The notes beneath the pieces were generated by a model, which was not told the origin of the DNA, made no database searches, and saw only the letters and a list, made by a program, of their open reading frames with translations. DNA of 64,000 nucleotides from Epiperipatus broadwayi. Taxonomy: Eukaryota > Onychophora > Udeonychophora > Euonychophora > Peripatidae. Shown here in pieces: positions 1-12,082 of the stretch. The translations under genes and the position numbers were made by a program. Position 1 is the first letter of the stretch, and each line of letters starts with the position of its first letter. The stretch lies in NCBI GenBank assembly GCA_028023455.1, contig JAQFVV010006647.1, forward strand, positions 477,001-541,000, given 5' to 3'.

Positions 1-522
<522 letters not shown>

Positions 523-563
523 TTAGAAAAATCTGAAACTCTTATCTGTAAATCAGAGAATAT

Positions 564-995
564 ATTATCAATATATTTTTATCTTTGAAATCTTTTTAAC
601 ATTCTTCAAAGTTTTAACTGCAAATTAAATCAAAGTATTGTTTGAACTTCTTATAATCTATGGGAATACAGGAATGTCTTAGTCAAGTTCATTCTTTTCA
701 TATATAAAAACAATTCAACTGTTAGTAAGAAAAATTGAAAGTCAACAGTAATTCCCTATAAAAAATAATGAATTTGAATTGCTCATTATAATCAAATTAT
801 GATTAGTTTAAATATATATAATAGATTATCAATATATTTTCATCTTTCAAATCCTTTTAACATTCTTAAAAGTTTTAACTGTAAATTAGATCTTAGCATT
901 ATTTAAACTTCTTATAATCTATGGGAATGCAGTTAGTCAAGTTCATTCTTTCTGTATATAAAAACAATTCAACTGTTTGTAAAAAAAAATTGAAA
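564..995. repeat. Imperfect tandem duplication, period about 260 bp
   Basis: The block from 564 to about 745 is repeated at 824 to about 995. Both contain the same succession of short strings (attatcaatatattt, cttataatctatgggaat, gtcaagttcattctt, aaaacaattcaactgtt). The copies differ by scattered substitutions and small indels, so the duplication is not recent. No coding potential is seen. Confidence 0.85.
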
Positions 996-3070
996 GTGAA
1001 TTTTTTTAATTGAATTTTAATTAAAGCTTTTGAAAATTTTAGTGAATTTTTCCATGGAAGCACTCATTCCATTCATTACATGGATACTTTGTCCCTGATA
1101 TACAATCATTAGAAACCAGTCAATACTTAAACAATTCTAATATAGATAACAATCAAGAATTTATGTATATATTGTAAATTACAAAATAATAGGCCTTGTG
1201 GAGGCTCCACAAATTGGGTCAGCTAAATTGTAAATATAAAAAAAAATGTGTTGTCAATATCCATGGATTGAGATGGGAAAGTGTTATTGTGAGTTTGTTA
1301 CAAAAGAGTGATCAGTGAGAGCCTGGCAGAGAGAAAAAGTATCAATGTACCATTTATGTGAGAATGTAAATATCAATGCTATGTGGAGTAAAGGAATTTT
1401 TATAATATCCAGATAATTTTCAATTCAACTAGAGATGTCTGAGTTTAAATTTAGGTAAAAAATTTGTTTTCTTCTAACTTTAGTAAAAATGTATTACATG
1501 TGCCTGCAATTTATATGTTAATTTACATCTTTAATTAGCACTAATATGGTACTTTTTTATATATGCCCTTTGAACTATATGAGTGAGTATTGAAACTTAA
1601 TACATAATGTGTGTTTGAGTGCCATGGTACACATCATAATACTTCTTTCTGCTAAATGTTCATCATCAACAATAATATCTCAGGGGTCAAGTACACATAA
1701 GGCATTTAATCTATTACACAACAATGGATTAATAATATTACAAAAATATATACAACTTCTAATTTAAAATAAAGTAATAAAGTTTATTTACAAAGAAGCA
1801 AAATAAATAACAAATGAGTATACAAGTATTGTATTTGAAAATATATATGATAATCTAAAAAAATGTATGCATGAGTATGGGTGTATATATATTCCCAAAG
1901 TATGATATCTAAATATAATAATTGTATCTATTCTTTTAAGCTTGATAATTAGCATAAGTTACACAATTTTTATATACTAAAAACCTAATAAATTGATGAT
2001 CAGATTTAAAATATATACATATCATACTCAAATAATATTAACCTATGAATATCAAATATGCATCATATAATACTGCATAAAATATTATATGTAAGATTAT
2101 TATACTATTATTTATTAAGGAGTGACTTATTCCTTTATAAGAAAAAAAGGGTAATAATAATAATGATCTCCCACTTTCCTTTTTTTATACTATAAATAAT
2201 AAACTAAGCAGTCATTTCTTTTCGTAAAAGTTCTTTATTGTTTAAAAAAAATGTTGATAAGATGTTTTTAATAATAAATGACAGTAATGTTATGTGTAGC
2301 AATGCTTCCATAATTGACATAAAACAATTACTTGAAGTGTCCATTAAGTAAAATTACTGACCATTTTAAAAATAGTTCTGTAGCTTTCAATAATGCGATA
2401 AAACAGAATGAGATAGAACTTTAATGTTTTGATACTTCAACTAGAATAGAGGAAAAGCAGTTATTGCTAAAGTTTAATAATGGAATACTTATATACCTTG
2501 TGATGATTTTATTTTCATTTATATGTAGGAGTTATTGGTGGTATAATTTTTTGGTAATAATGATGATGATCACCTAGATAATATGTTCATGGTCAGGTGT
2601 TTCTTGGCAAAGAAGATAATCCCTGAGGTCATTTAATGACCTCAACCTGCAATTAAGTTATTCCTTCATTATTTGTTTGTTTACCATACTGATTTTAAAA
2701 TATAATTCCCTATGCAATAGTTTATTTTCTAACATTAAAGAAAAAGTCTTTAAAACTGTATTCATGTCAGAAGAATGCTAATCCAATTTTTAGAACATTT
2801 TTTTGTTAAGCATCTCACTAGCTTTGAATTCATGTTCCATATTTTTTTCATAGATTTCATTATGTACGTTTAAATTTCATCACATGACTTTCAAATAATA
2901 TTATTTTTAATAATTTTAAAAAATAAAATAATAATTTATATTAATTTTTTTTGACAAATACCTTTTACATTTAATTTTTTTTGTCTATAATAATAGTTTA
3001 AATCCCATGAGTCATCTCCTTTTTAACTTACACACATGCAAATCATTTATATACACACCTCACTCATATA
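996..3070. other. AT-rich non-coding DNA with two small palindromes
   Basis: No gene is recognised in these 2 kb. Two short perfect palindromes stand out: 1196-1212 (ttgtggaggctccacaa) and 2625-2643 (9-bp arms gaggtcatt/aatgacctc). Otherwise it is featureless AT-rich sequence. Confidence 0.5.
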
Positions 3071-3145
3071 TATATACACCTGGGTCTCTTTTTACGTGGA
3101 CTTATTTAACACGATTTTGAAGTTACGCGATTCGTGTTTCACCGG

Positions 3146-3240
3146 AAGTCGATTTCCGATAATGCGCTATTACTTTAAATAATAAATTTCATGCACTTAC
3201 ATTATATTGAAAGTAATAGCACATTATTGGAATTCGACTT
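3146..3240. repeat. Inverted repeat, 31-bp arms
   Basis: Arm 3146-3176 pairs with 3210-3240 with 3 mismatches in 31, around a 33-nt loop. It lies inside the candidate TIR element and would form a stable hairpin. Confidence 0.85.
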
Positions 3241-3316
3241 TCATCTTAGTAATTTCAATATTTTCAGTGCTTTATAATAAGCATTTATTTTATATAGCTA
3301 TGTAAACAATTGTATT

Positions 3317-3398
3317 ACATTCAAATATCAGCCTTTCACGCTTATTAACACTCGCAAAGCGTATGCACAATTAGCGTGAAAGGCTGATATTTGAATGT
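3317..3398. repeat. Perfect 26-bp inverted repeat (hairpin)
   Basis: 3317-3342 and 3373-3398 are exact reverse complements over 26 bp, with a 30-nt loop. This is the second hairpin inside the same candidate DNA element. The absence of mismatches contrasts with the decay of most repeats nearby. Confidence 0.95.
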
Positions 3399-4074
3399 AG
3401 TGCATTATAATAGTAAGATTTTATGCAGTAATGAAATTAAAATCATGATTTCCACATTTTATGTATACACATATTAAATTTTACAAGAATATAATGTAAA
3501 TTTGTTCAAACATTGTGCGTGTTAATTTTGCATTTTAAATCACATTCTGTTTTTGCTTTTTAAAAAAGAACGTAATCAATTATTTTCTTATTAATGACAC
3601 TAATCATTAATGTGCTCTTAAATTCCAATGAGAGCTAAATGTTTGTATGTCTGGATATCACGAGCTTCTTTAAACAATTAATAAAATCATCGTGTCAAAG
3701 ATTAATTACTAATTACATTGTCACCAGAAAATCATAATTAAAATGTATAAAAAATGTAAATTACTGTACTGTAAATTATGCATAAAAATATATTATTTTG
3801 AATAAAATTAAATATAGTTAAAAAAGTTTGTCTTGTATCAATTTTTTTCAAATTTGAAATTTTTTATTAGTCATATTTTATTTCCTTATTATTTTTTTGT
3901 GCGAATTTTAAAGTAATTTTACGTTGGTGCTTTGCTTTTACGCGAATTTTGAAAAATCACAGACCGCATCCCCCCTTTTTCAATATAAGTTATGTCTATT
4001 TCTGCACGATTTAATTTGTGCATGTTTTCTGAGGAACTTATCTATCGCATAAAATGAGACCCAGGTGTATATAT

Positions 4075-5772
4075 TGTAATGGAAACCCGGCGATCGAAAT
4101 CTCAAATGTCCCTTTTATTTATGTATAATGGGGAATTCTTAAAATTCAAGATCGTCCACTTTCCGCTACCGCAAGCAGAGAGAACATACGCACATAAACG
4201 AGTCTATATCCGTACTTGGCCGAACCTGTATACTATACAGATATAGCCCCAGGTTATTTTTCCTGGTCAACCATCTCTCAACTGCTGTAAGATTTAACAG
4301 AGTTACAGCGCTTGGATATTTATAAATTTTAATGGGATCAAATATACTGCACCACTAGTTTCACGTGTTACTTCAGTACTCAAAATGAGTACTAATTATT
4401 TCCCAAACCCTCAGATTATGTTAATTTTGGAGTGGCGAAGAACGAGATGAAACAGATTTAAATCAATAATAAATATATTTAATAGAATAAATTAACAATA
4501 AAAAAAATACTTTAAATCATTAACACTTAATAAAAAAGCAGATTATATGCTATAATGCTATGAGTAAAAATAAAAGAAAAAGATCCTATAAATGATTGTA
4601 CATTTATAAATGGTCATTCCAGGTATTTATAACAAAGTTAAAGAATGTCTTTATCATTTAAAGTAAATATTTGGCTATTGTCTAAATTAAAGGGTATGTG
4701 CACATGGAAATATAGAATGTAGTATGCATATTTACCTAGGTTTTTAAGTCTCTGAATTAATTTGAAGTCTTGCTGATTGCCACATGGAATTTCTCCACTT
4801 CTTTAGCAGGGACAGTCGCTCCTAAGTTAGATTTTGGTTGTGGGAACTCCACAGTGTTTAAGGCATCAAGGACAAGGCAAAAAATGAATCCTCCGGCAGG
4901 TGCTACATCGGCAGTTGTTCCATCTAGACAGGAATCATTAAAGCACAGAGAGTCTGGATTGGCAAGCAATCATGACGGTCCTTAGCCAGCCATTTTTGAT
5001 GAGGCACCGACATTAGAAATCATATCTTGTTAACTATCTGCTTATTATCGGAGCAGTGTTTCCACCACCCTCTCGACAAGAAGTCTCTAACTCTAATCCA
5101 TATATCTGAAAACTTTTTAATTAAAAAATTCCACAGTCCTTTGTCCTTTTGATCCTTTGTTTTCGTTTTTATTCACACCTTTTTCTTACTATGCCATCGG
5201 CCATATAGAGATTTGTTTTTTACCCAATCTCGTAGCACTATGTACATTTATTTATTTCAATTTTCTTAATTTTAATTAAACAGATTTTAATAAATGTTTT
5301 TTATTTTATTTTATTTTGGACAAGCATTTTATTGTTGTCTTCATCCCACTTCATACACCCTCCATACATGCATTTCGTTTTATCGTCAAATGTGTACTTT
5401 GTAACTCAGATCCTTATCTTTTGGTCATGTTTTTAAATTTCTATTTTTTCTCAGCTTAAGGCTTTCAAACTTTACTTTTCTTTCTAAATCGTATTTTAAT
5501 TTGCATTTTATTTATATTTCTTTATCACTTAATTTCTAATGTACAATTTCAATGTTTCTAACTTTACTTATTTTCATTTCACATAATCCCGACTTTGGAG
5601 GGCAAAAGATAAGAATCTTTTCGATTCTAATTACCTCTCTTTTCTTAATTAAACATTTCTTTGTTTATAATTTTTTAAACTCACTTTTTAGTATTCCAAG
5701 CACAATATTTAATATTCTTTGAATGTTAAATATCTATCTATATGTGTGATGGCAATATGTGCGATCATCACA
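4075..5772. mobile_element. Possible solo LTR between AT repeats
   Basis: The block begins TGTAATGG directly after an ATAT tract and ends ...TCATCACA directly before a longer (AT)n tract. It is thus bounded TG...CA by a microsatellite on both sides, like the proven LTR element at 45-51 kb. Its first 250 bp are richer in GC than the surroundings. No second copy exists in the window, so the call rests on termini and context only. It could instead be unrelated sequence. Confidence 0.3.
4757..4985. other. GC-richer island open on both strands
   Basis: About 230 bp without stops on the plus strand (4770-4985, about 71 codons) and on the minus strand (4969-4757, about 70 codons). It is clearly richer in GC than its flanks. 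Neither translation is recognised, and the minus frame follows a TGA stop directly. It could be a diverged exon, part of a retroelement or a chance opening. No splice sites could be assigned. Confidence 0.25.
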
Positions 5773-6018
5773 ATATATATATATATATGCATAAAATCTA
5801 TTAAATATATTCTTATACTGATTTATTGCTGTTTTATATAGTTTTTAATTATTGCGAATGATTAAGATATTCATGTTTTATAAAACTAAAATATATATTA
5901 GATATTATCATAAACTATATACAAAATAATGACTCACAGCATGTTAATGAATAAGCTCTTGAAGTAAGGGTTTGTCCTTTAAAATCTTCTCATTTTTATA
6001 AATAAATAATATATATAT
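5773..6018. other. AT-rich spacer with short (AT)n tract
   Basis: It begins with an (AT)n tract and shows no gene. A second short AT run borders the SINE that follows. Confidence 0.5.
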
Positions 6019-6113
6019 ATTTCATATGTCAAATGCATTAACGTGGAAGTGAATCCCGGCCAGCTGCTTGGAAGGCAACTATACAAACCACTAGGCCACC
6101 AACGCTTGACAAA
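6019..6113 (-). mobile_element. tRNA-derived SINE, family S1, minus strand
   Basis: Read on the minus strand it starts AAGCGTTGGTGGCCTAGTGG (RNA polymerase III A-box-like). It continues through GCCTTCCAAGCAG and a B-box-like GGGATTCACTTCC, and ends CATATGAAA. The same order is found at 11,977, 24,753 and 37,991 in this window. The B box is degenerate, so this copy is older than the 24.75 kb one. Confidence 0.75.
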
Positions 6114-6153
6114 TAATATTTTTTTGAATGCAGACTACTAACTTACAATCACA

Positions 6154-6360
6154 ATATATATATATATATATTGTACCGGTCGAAAAACCTCCACCACCTA
6201 AACTGCAAGTCGGATCCAAACTCAGCCGAACCAAACTGAATTCAAACCCAACTCACCAGCTCAGATCGATGGATGATCTAAATCGACAGCACAGTGCTAT
6301 GCACCAAGGAACTAGCTCAATGGTTGGTGATGATTAGAGACCCCTGAACTGACACTAATA
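6154..6360. other. AT tract followed by a GC-richer block starting TGTACCGG
   Basis: An (AT)n run (6154-6171) is followed at 6172 by TGTACCGGTCG and about 180 bp of unusually GC-rich sequence. The terminus resembles an LTR start set against a microsatellite, as at 45,487 and 62,414. The other end was not found. A 69-codon opening at 6128-6337 begins inside the microsatellite and is not convincing. Confidence 0.3.
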
Positions 6361-7622
6361 TCGGATAATAAACTAACTAAAGATAATTTTAAGTCGAATC
6401 ATATGTATATGTTCAGGTTGCCAACACAGACAGCACAGTAACATTAAAATAATTATTGAATAAAAGACTTAAGAAACCAAGTGTGTTTATAAATTGTTTA
6501 ATAATAATAGTATAAGTTTTGTTCAACTTTTCAATGATGACTATATATATTGCTTCTAGTCCTTAAACAGAGTTTATATTTACAATAAGAATGGCAGTCC
6601 CTATTATATGCCAACACTATTATGCAATATTATGGAAGTCTATATGTCTATGCCCCTAACCAGAAAATAAAGGCAGATAAAGGTATTCAGTTGTAAAGAA
6701 ATTATTATTCTAATTTTATATGAAAGAATGTGAGATTTATTTTCACATTCGCAAATCCATTCATGAAGAGCAAGATACATATTTTAGGGCATAACTTTAA
6801 CCTTTATTAGAAAACTTATTTAATTTGAGATAACTGAGAATTTGTTTGACTTTAATGAAATCACTTCATCACGAATTACGAGCATAAGAGTGGGCTTTAC
6901 TGGAACAGAGAGGTAACGGTGCTGATGAATTATGAGCTATAAAATGAACATGAAAGATAATAACCTGTCAGTGATTTAAGTAGTATGGTGGCTTGTATTT
7001 CACAAGTCTTACTGCCCTTTAAGGAGACATGGAACATGGGAAAAGCCAGGCCGAGTCATAGCTGCGAACCTTTGGTGTTCCAAATATAATATAAGCGGAG
7101 GAGGAAATGCTTTCTTCCTCTATAATTTAAAATAACAGTAATATCACCACCAACAAGCCTATGGAGTGGAAGATTGCCCTACATCAGCAATGTTCGAAGA
7201 TGATGACTCGATAGTCACCATTTGAATAAGAAAACCCAATTTATTATAGAATGCTCTTCATGATGATGTGATCAAATTAATTAAAGTCAAATGAGCTTTT
7301 AACTAAAATTATTTTAAAGCATTTATAAAATTATATTAATTATGCCCAAACATCATGCTCTCCATGAATCTTAATAGAAAGTAACAGAAATTTGTGTTAG
7401 AATATATTTATTTGATTCCTTTATCGACCCTTTTGCAAAAACATTTTAAGATCATAAATATGGATATATAAATATTTATAAATTAGATAAAGGAGCCAGG
7501 GACATAGGTTAGAGATGGAGCTAATAATTTATTATTAGCCAATTATAAAAATAGCAAACATTTAATAATTTCTTTCGACTTGATGATTGAGAGACTGGTA
7601 TAAATGTAGTTCTAATGGGTGA
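6361..7622. other. Non-coding DNA with a weak distant inverted repeat
   Basis: No gene is recognised. A stretch near 6845-6893 (tttgactttaatgaaatcac...) is similar to the reverse complement of about 7245-7295. This suggests a decayed fold-back element around the GC-richer block 6900-7200. A short hairpin lies at about 7097-7121. Confidence 0.35.
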
Positions 7623-7836
7623 GAATTACTATCTGACTTAATATTATATTATCTGCATAAGGCAAATGGAACAAAGGAGCTCATCGAGTCGAAGGATTAT
7701 TGGCATATAATTAAAAAACAAATGGACAAGAACTACTATCTGACTTAATATTATATTATCTGCATAAGGCAAATGGAACAAAGGATCTCATCGAGATGAA
7801 GGATTATTGGCATATAATTAAAAAACAAATGACATA
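7623..7836. repeat. Recent tandem duplication, 107-bp unit
   Basis: 7623-7729 and 7730-7836 are near-identical head-to-tail copies differing at only a few positions (for example ggagctcatcgagtc versus ggatctcatcgagat). No coding potential is seen. Confidence 0.97.
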
Positions 7837-8900
7837 AATTACTCAATATATATATATAACAATAAATGAACCGCCATCGTAAAAAAAAGGAAAGTTAAAT
7901 CTAAGGACTAGAGATTTAGAATTACAATATAATTTAAAATAGCATAATTAAAAGTAAGTTTTATACAGATTATTACATTAATAAATGAGAAGAGCTTTTA
8001 AAGGAAGTGTAAAGTAAAGTTTGGAAACTGGCCAGAAAGTTATGGTTCATTATGGAAATATATTACCATTTCCGGGGCTGGTTCCTTAGTTTACACATCG
8101 GTGTTGGTAAAATGTAGGCGCACATTTGGTCAATTACTTGAACTGCATTTTGATTGATTTTTCATGATTTTTGCAGCATGATTGGTCCAGAAAAAGGTTT
8201 AGCAACTTCTTTGAAGATTTTCAGGGGACTTCAAGTACAGTAGCCAGATTCCTGATGTTTAGCCCCTCACTATGATAGAAACACTATTTAAATTCATAAT
8301 TTTTAAAATGCACAGAGTTTAATGGCACTTCTCTAAAGCAAAGATGGCTTCTCTTTCTCCAAACTTTTCAGAGCTATTTATACTGTGTCTGATGCCTTCG
8401 GGAGAGCGCTTCTTTCATTTTCAATGTTACAAGTTTCTACTAATTGATTTTAGATACATTCCTTTGATAAGGCTTTCAAACTCATTAAATCAGAAAAATG
8501 ATTTTAATTAGGAACCGTCCTTACATTTTAAATAATTATCTTTTTTCTAATTACTAAAACTTTACCCATTGTTTTTGGAAAGGGACAATCTGAAAGCTTA
8601 TCGACAGAATGTAGCTTTTAATCACTAAAAATTTAACAAATTATTTAAAAGTAAAATAAAACATTCCCGTGAAACTTTAGAACAAATATATATATTTAAA
8701 TATTTATAAATATATACGCACAATCCACACAGTTATAATATATATAAATTCATGAATAATTTTATCATGAATTTATTAATAGCATTGATTAATTTAAACC
8801 TTAAACTAGTTAATTTTAAGACACATTTATATAATAGTTTTTCTTTATCAAAACTAGCATGGATTACCCATATAAAGCTCCATTGTATTGGAAATTTAAG
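7837..8900. other. Non-coding DNA, no recognisable feature
   Basis: 8040-8450 is somewhat less AT-rich than its surroundings and may be an old repeat, but no ORF or family could be recognised. Confidence 0.45.
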
Positions 8901-8904
8901 GTTA

Positions 8905-9000
8905 GTACTAGGGTTTGAAGTGGGCTTATGGCTAGATGTCATGAAGCTAGGATCGAACTCAGATCCGACTGCTTCAATATATATATATATATATATAGAA
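8905..9000 (-). mobile_element. Degenerate tRNA-related SINE fragment plus AT tail
   Basis: On the minus strand it contains a B-box-like GAGTTCGATCC (in gatctgagttcgatcctag). On the plus strand it is followed by an (AT)n tract. A more decayed relative with the same order, ending gtttcaatatatat, is at about 59,230-59,330. No A box is convincing, so this is a partial copy. Confidence 0.45.
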
Positions 9001-9039
9001 TACTTCTAAACTTCATTAATAATATTCAATAAATTTTGC

Positions 9040-9225
9040 ACATATGTGTTAATATGCTTTACGAAGTGTGTAATCATTTCTCTATTATGTTTTATGTTTC
9101 TGGTTTTTTATTCATCTTAATGCATTGTTGGTGCTGTGCAATCATAGCATCAAAAATACATAAAAAAACATAAACATAATCAAAAGAAAAATTACACACT
9201 TTGTAAAGCATACCAATACATATTC
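9040..9225. mobile_element. MITE-like inverted repeat, about 185 bp
   Basis: Left arm about 9045-9100 (tatgctttacgaagtgtgtaat...) pairs with right arm about 9165-9220 (...attacacactttgtaaagcata) at roughly 80% identity around a 65-nt centre. The length and lack of coding capacity fit a small fold-back or MITE element. No target duplication is clear. Confidence 0.7.
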
Positions 9226-10005
9226 TAATAATAATATGTATGATTTATTGTTACTGATAAAGTGGCTGACCTTGGATCTCATGTTTGTGCATCATATCTT
9301 TCATGTCCAATATTCAAATTTTTTGTCAACTCTAAATCTATAAACCTATTTCCTTTAACATGCGTATCCTAAGAGTTTCTCTTCACTTAGTCCAAAGTCA
9401 CTGGTAAAACTAATAAAAATTATAATTACAGTAATTTGTCAAGAATACAATCTATTATCAACATAAAAGATCCAACACACACACCCACACAAATTATTAA
9501 CGCGAAGAAAAATCTACACTATATTTTGAAATATTGAATAAAGTAATATATATATGAACTAAAATTCAATTTACAAGTGCTACATTTTTTGCACATACTC
9601 ATTTGTCAAAATTCTTTTTGAAAAAAATATATTAATGATTATTACTATTCATTTATTAAACCAGAGATGATTACGTTATTTTTAGCCAGATTATACATTT
9701 AAAATTAATTAAAATTTAATGTATTTCTTCTTATTAACGCATGGTAATTAATCAGGCTTAACATTTATAACTGGGTTAAAAATAATATAATAATCTCTAG
9801 TCTAATAAATGATTAGTAATTAATATAGTTATCTAAAAATATAAAAACAATGTTTTTAAATGAATATATATAAGAAATATAAGATTTAGAAATTAAATTA
9901 TAGTAATTCATATGAAAGTATCAGGATCAGCAAGAAATGCATCTTGGATATTATTTTTTGTTGTTTTGTTCCCTGTTGCCTATTCGTATATATAAGAAGT
10001 TCTGA
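9226..10005. other. AT-rich non-coding DNA
   Basis: No gene, repeat or RNA structure was recognised. Confidence 0.5.
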
Positions 10006-10121
10006 ATGGTTTGGTGCAGCGGTAGAGCATCCGACTTTGGATCGGGAGATCCTAAGATCAGTTGTGGTACTCTAGTTTTGGTACTTGAACTTCTTATGAA
10101 CTCCTGAGCAATACAATTATT
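10006..10121 (+). mobile_element. tRNA-derived SINE, family S2, copy a
   Basis: It has a tRNA-like A-box region (TGGTGCAGCGGTAGAGC) and a tRNA-like body with a degraded B box. The tail (cttgaacttcttatgaactc ctgagcaat) is shared with copies b and c. The tail conservation identifies a SINE family, not a tRNA gene: the anticodon arm and acceptor cannot fold properly. Confidence 0.75.
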
Positions 10122-10138
10122 AACCCATTTTTTGTTCT

Positions 10139-10262
10139 GCACAGTTTGGCACACTGGTAGAGCATCTAGCTTGGCATCGGGAGTTCTGAGGATCACCTCT
10201 GACACACGCATTTATGGCACTCAAACTTTTTATGAACTTCCGAGCTATAAAATCATTAGTCT
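10139..10262 (+). mobile_element. tRNA-derived SINE, family S2, copy b
   Basis: A second copy lies about 130 bp downstream of copy a in the same orientation. It has A box TTTGGCACACTGGTAGAGC and the shared tail ctttttatgaacttccgagc. The arrangement is a tandem or dimeric SINE. Confidence 0.75.
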
Positions 10263-10282
10263 TATATATGTATATACCCATT

Positions 10283-10710
10283 GTAGAGATGTCTGCCCAT
10301 CCTTGCATGTGTATTTAATAGATTATGTCCTGTACATGTGGGGTTCAGATTGACCTTAGGTCAACATGGGTGTGACAAGAATCTCGGCCTCAGGGTGGCC
10401 TTTGAGCATTCCATCATCAGATTTTCAATTGGATGGACAGTTGAAGAGTTGGAGTGTGGAGAAGATTGAACCCTGTCCATTAAAGTATGAAGATTGTCTA
10501 TCTTAATATATATCTGAGCACTTATAGTATATATGTGTAGAGATGATAATCTGGACCAACTGATGATTGCTGGTTTAGCATGAAATACGGATATTGATGA
10601 TTATTTATCTTTTTCAATATATGTGTGTTTAAATGTATGTCATATTAGATAGAGTGGAGAGTGGATCATGTGAAAGTCTGTGCTCATATACCCTATATAT
10701 TATATATATG
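10283..10710 (+). repeat. Dispersed repeat X, copy 1
   Basis: It begins gagatgtctgcccatcc and ends catgtgaaagtctgtgctca followed by taccctatatatta. The same ordered strings occur at 52,141-52,625 over about 430 bp. Partial copies are at 40,488-40,650, 52,021-52,134 (inverted) and about 61,930-62,080. No ORF is seen. The class is unknown; the inverted copies suggest a fold-back DNA element. Confidence 0.85.
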
Positions 10711-11976
10711 AAAGGTAAACTCTGCCATAAATTAACCATGGAAGAAAACAAAAAGTAAACTGGAAAAACAAAATCATATGAAACAATAACATTTATTATT
10801 CCTCTTACCCCACAAGCCAAAAGTTAAATTACTCTTAAGTTATTCCTAGTTAAATGAGGAAGATATCAGATAAAAATACTTTATATGTATAAAAATTCAA
10901 AGTATTACAGCTATCTAAATGCTATAACAATTACTATCACAGCTATTTTTCAGTGACACATATATGTATGTGTGTGTAAGGCAATAAATTTAAATTGAGT
11001 ATATATCATAAGTGTTAGTGTTATTTGAAATAAAAACATCAATAAATATTTTAAGACATTTAAAATTTAACAGGCAGAAAAACCTAGACTTTTAGATGAT
11101 TGCCTCCATCAGTCTTATTAAATATCAAAATAAGCATGATTTAATGGGATAATCTATGTCTGTAACATTTTGACTATAATCATCTGGTTATCTCTGAAGA
11201 GCATACAAGCATTACATTGATAATAATATAATTATTTGTTTTGTATTGTCAAAACATTAATACCAATTAATAATACTTTCTCCTTGCAAAGGTATATATT
11301 ATTAGATCTATTCATTAGCAGAGATTAATATAATAATTCATGCATAGTCAGTGCAAGTAAAAAGCAAATACTTTTATGATCATAATTACATCCTTCATAA
11401 AATTGTTATGCCTTGGTCAATATATTTTTACTAATAAGTTTACATTTTGCATCACTCAAAACTACTGTTAACATTTTTTGGAGCAACAATGTAGTCTCAT
11501 TACAAAAAAATAATGCTAAATAAGTATGCAAGCATTATTTACAAAATTTAAAATTGATCTTCAGAGCAGAAGATACTTTGAATTCACATTTTAATATGTT
11601 TTAGTAGATATTTCAGTTCCTGCAATATATTTTATATGAATTTGATTTATTCATGTATTTGTTTTGAAGTACTTTATTACATCTCATGAGCTACATTAAC
11701 ATGGTAAGAATAGAGAAAGTCTTATCACTTTTACTCTTTATATCAAAATTAAAAATAAAAATTTGATTTGAAGATATAGTAAGGATTATAATAGGAATTA
11801 CAATACTATTAAAATAAGAGCATGGATTAATGATATAATGCATATTCATCAATACAAATTATGTCAAAGGTTCATATTCAGAAAAAAACATGTTCAAAAT
11901 GATTAGAAGAAACAGGTTTTGTAAAAACTCAATATTTGTAGTTTTGCAGATTCCTAAAGCAAAACTATATAATGAA
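10711..11976. other. AT-rich non-coding DNA
   Basis: Nothing was recognised apart from generic AT-rich sequence. Confidence 0.5.
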
Positions 11977-12070
11977 GTCTAGCGTTAGTGGTCAAGTGAT
12001 CAGCACAACTGCCTTACAAGCAGTTGTTGCAGGTTCACTTCCCAGCCGATGCTATAACACATGAAAAAAA
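11977..12070 (+). mobile_element. SINE, family S1, with near-perfect target duplication
   Basis: A-box-like TTAGTGGTCAAGTGATCAGC and B-box-like GGTTCACTTCCC are followed by GCTATAACACATG and an A-rich tail. Flanking direct repeats (aaaactatataatgaa on the left, aaaactataatgaa on the right, 12,068-12,082) fit a target-site duplication from LINE-type insertion. Confidence 0.85.
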
Positions 12071-12082
12071 ACTATAATGAAA

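Larger units (their letters stand above)
3072..4074. mobile_element. Candidate non-autonomous DNA transposon, about 1 kb, with short TIRs
   Basis: The left end carries tatacacctgggtctc (near 3074-3088) and the right end its reverse complement, gagacccaggtgtata (near 4056-4071). Both are flanked by AT repeats, which would hide a TA-rich target duplication. Sub-terminal similarity continues weakly, with 'ttacgcga.tttga'-type strings near both ends. The interior holds two strong inverted repeats and no ORF. It is most likely a MITE-like element. The superfamily is not assigned. Confidence 0.6.

Noticed and set aside
2625-2643. Palindromic AGGTCA half-sites (nuclear-receptor-like)
   Set aside because: A single short palindrome with no nearby gene; chance is sufficient.
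10006-10085. tRNA gene
   Set aside because: The A box is good but the B box and acceptor pairing are degraded and the tail is shared with other dispersed copies, so it is a SINE.
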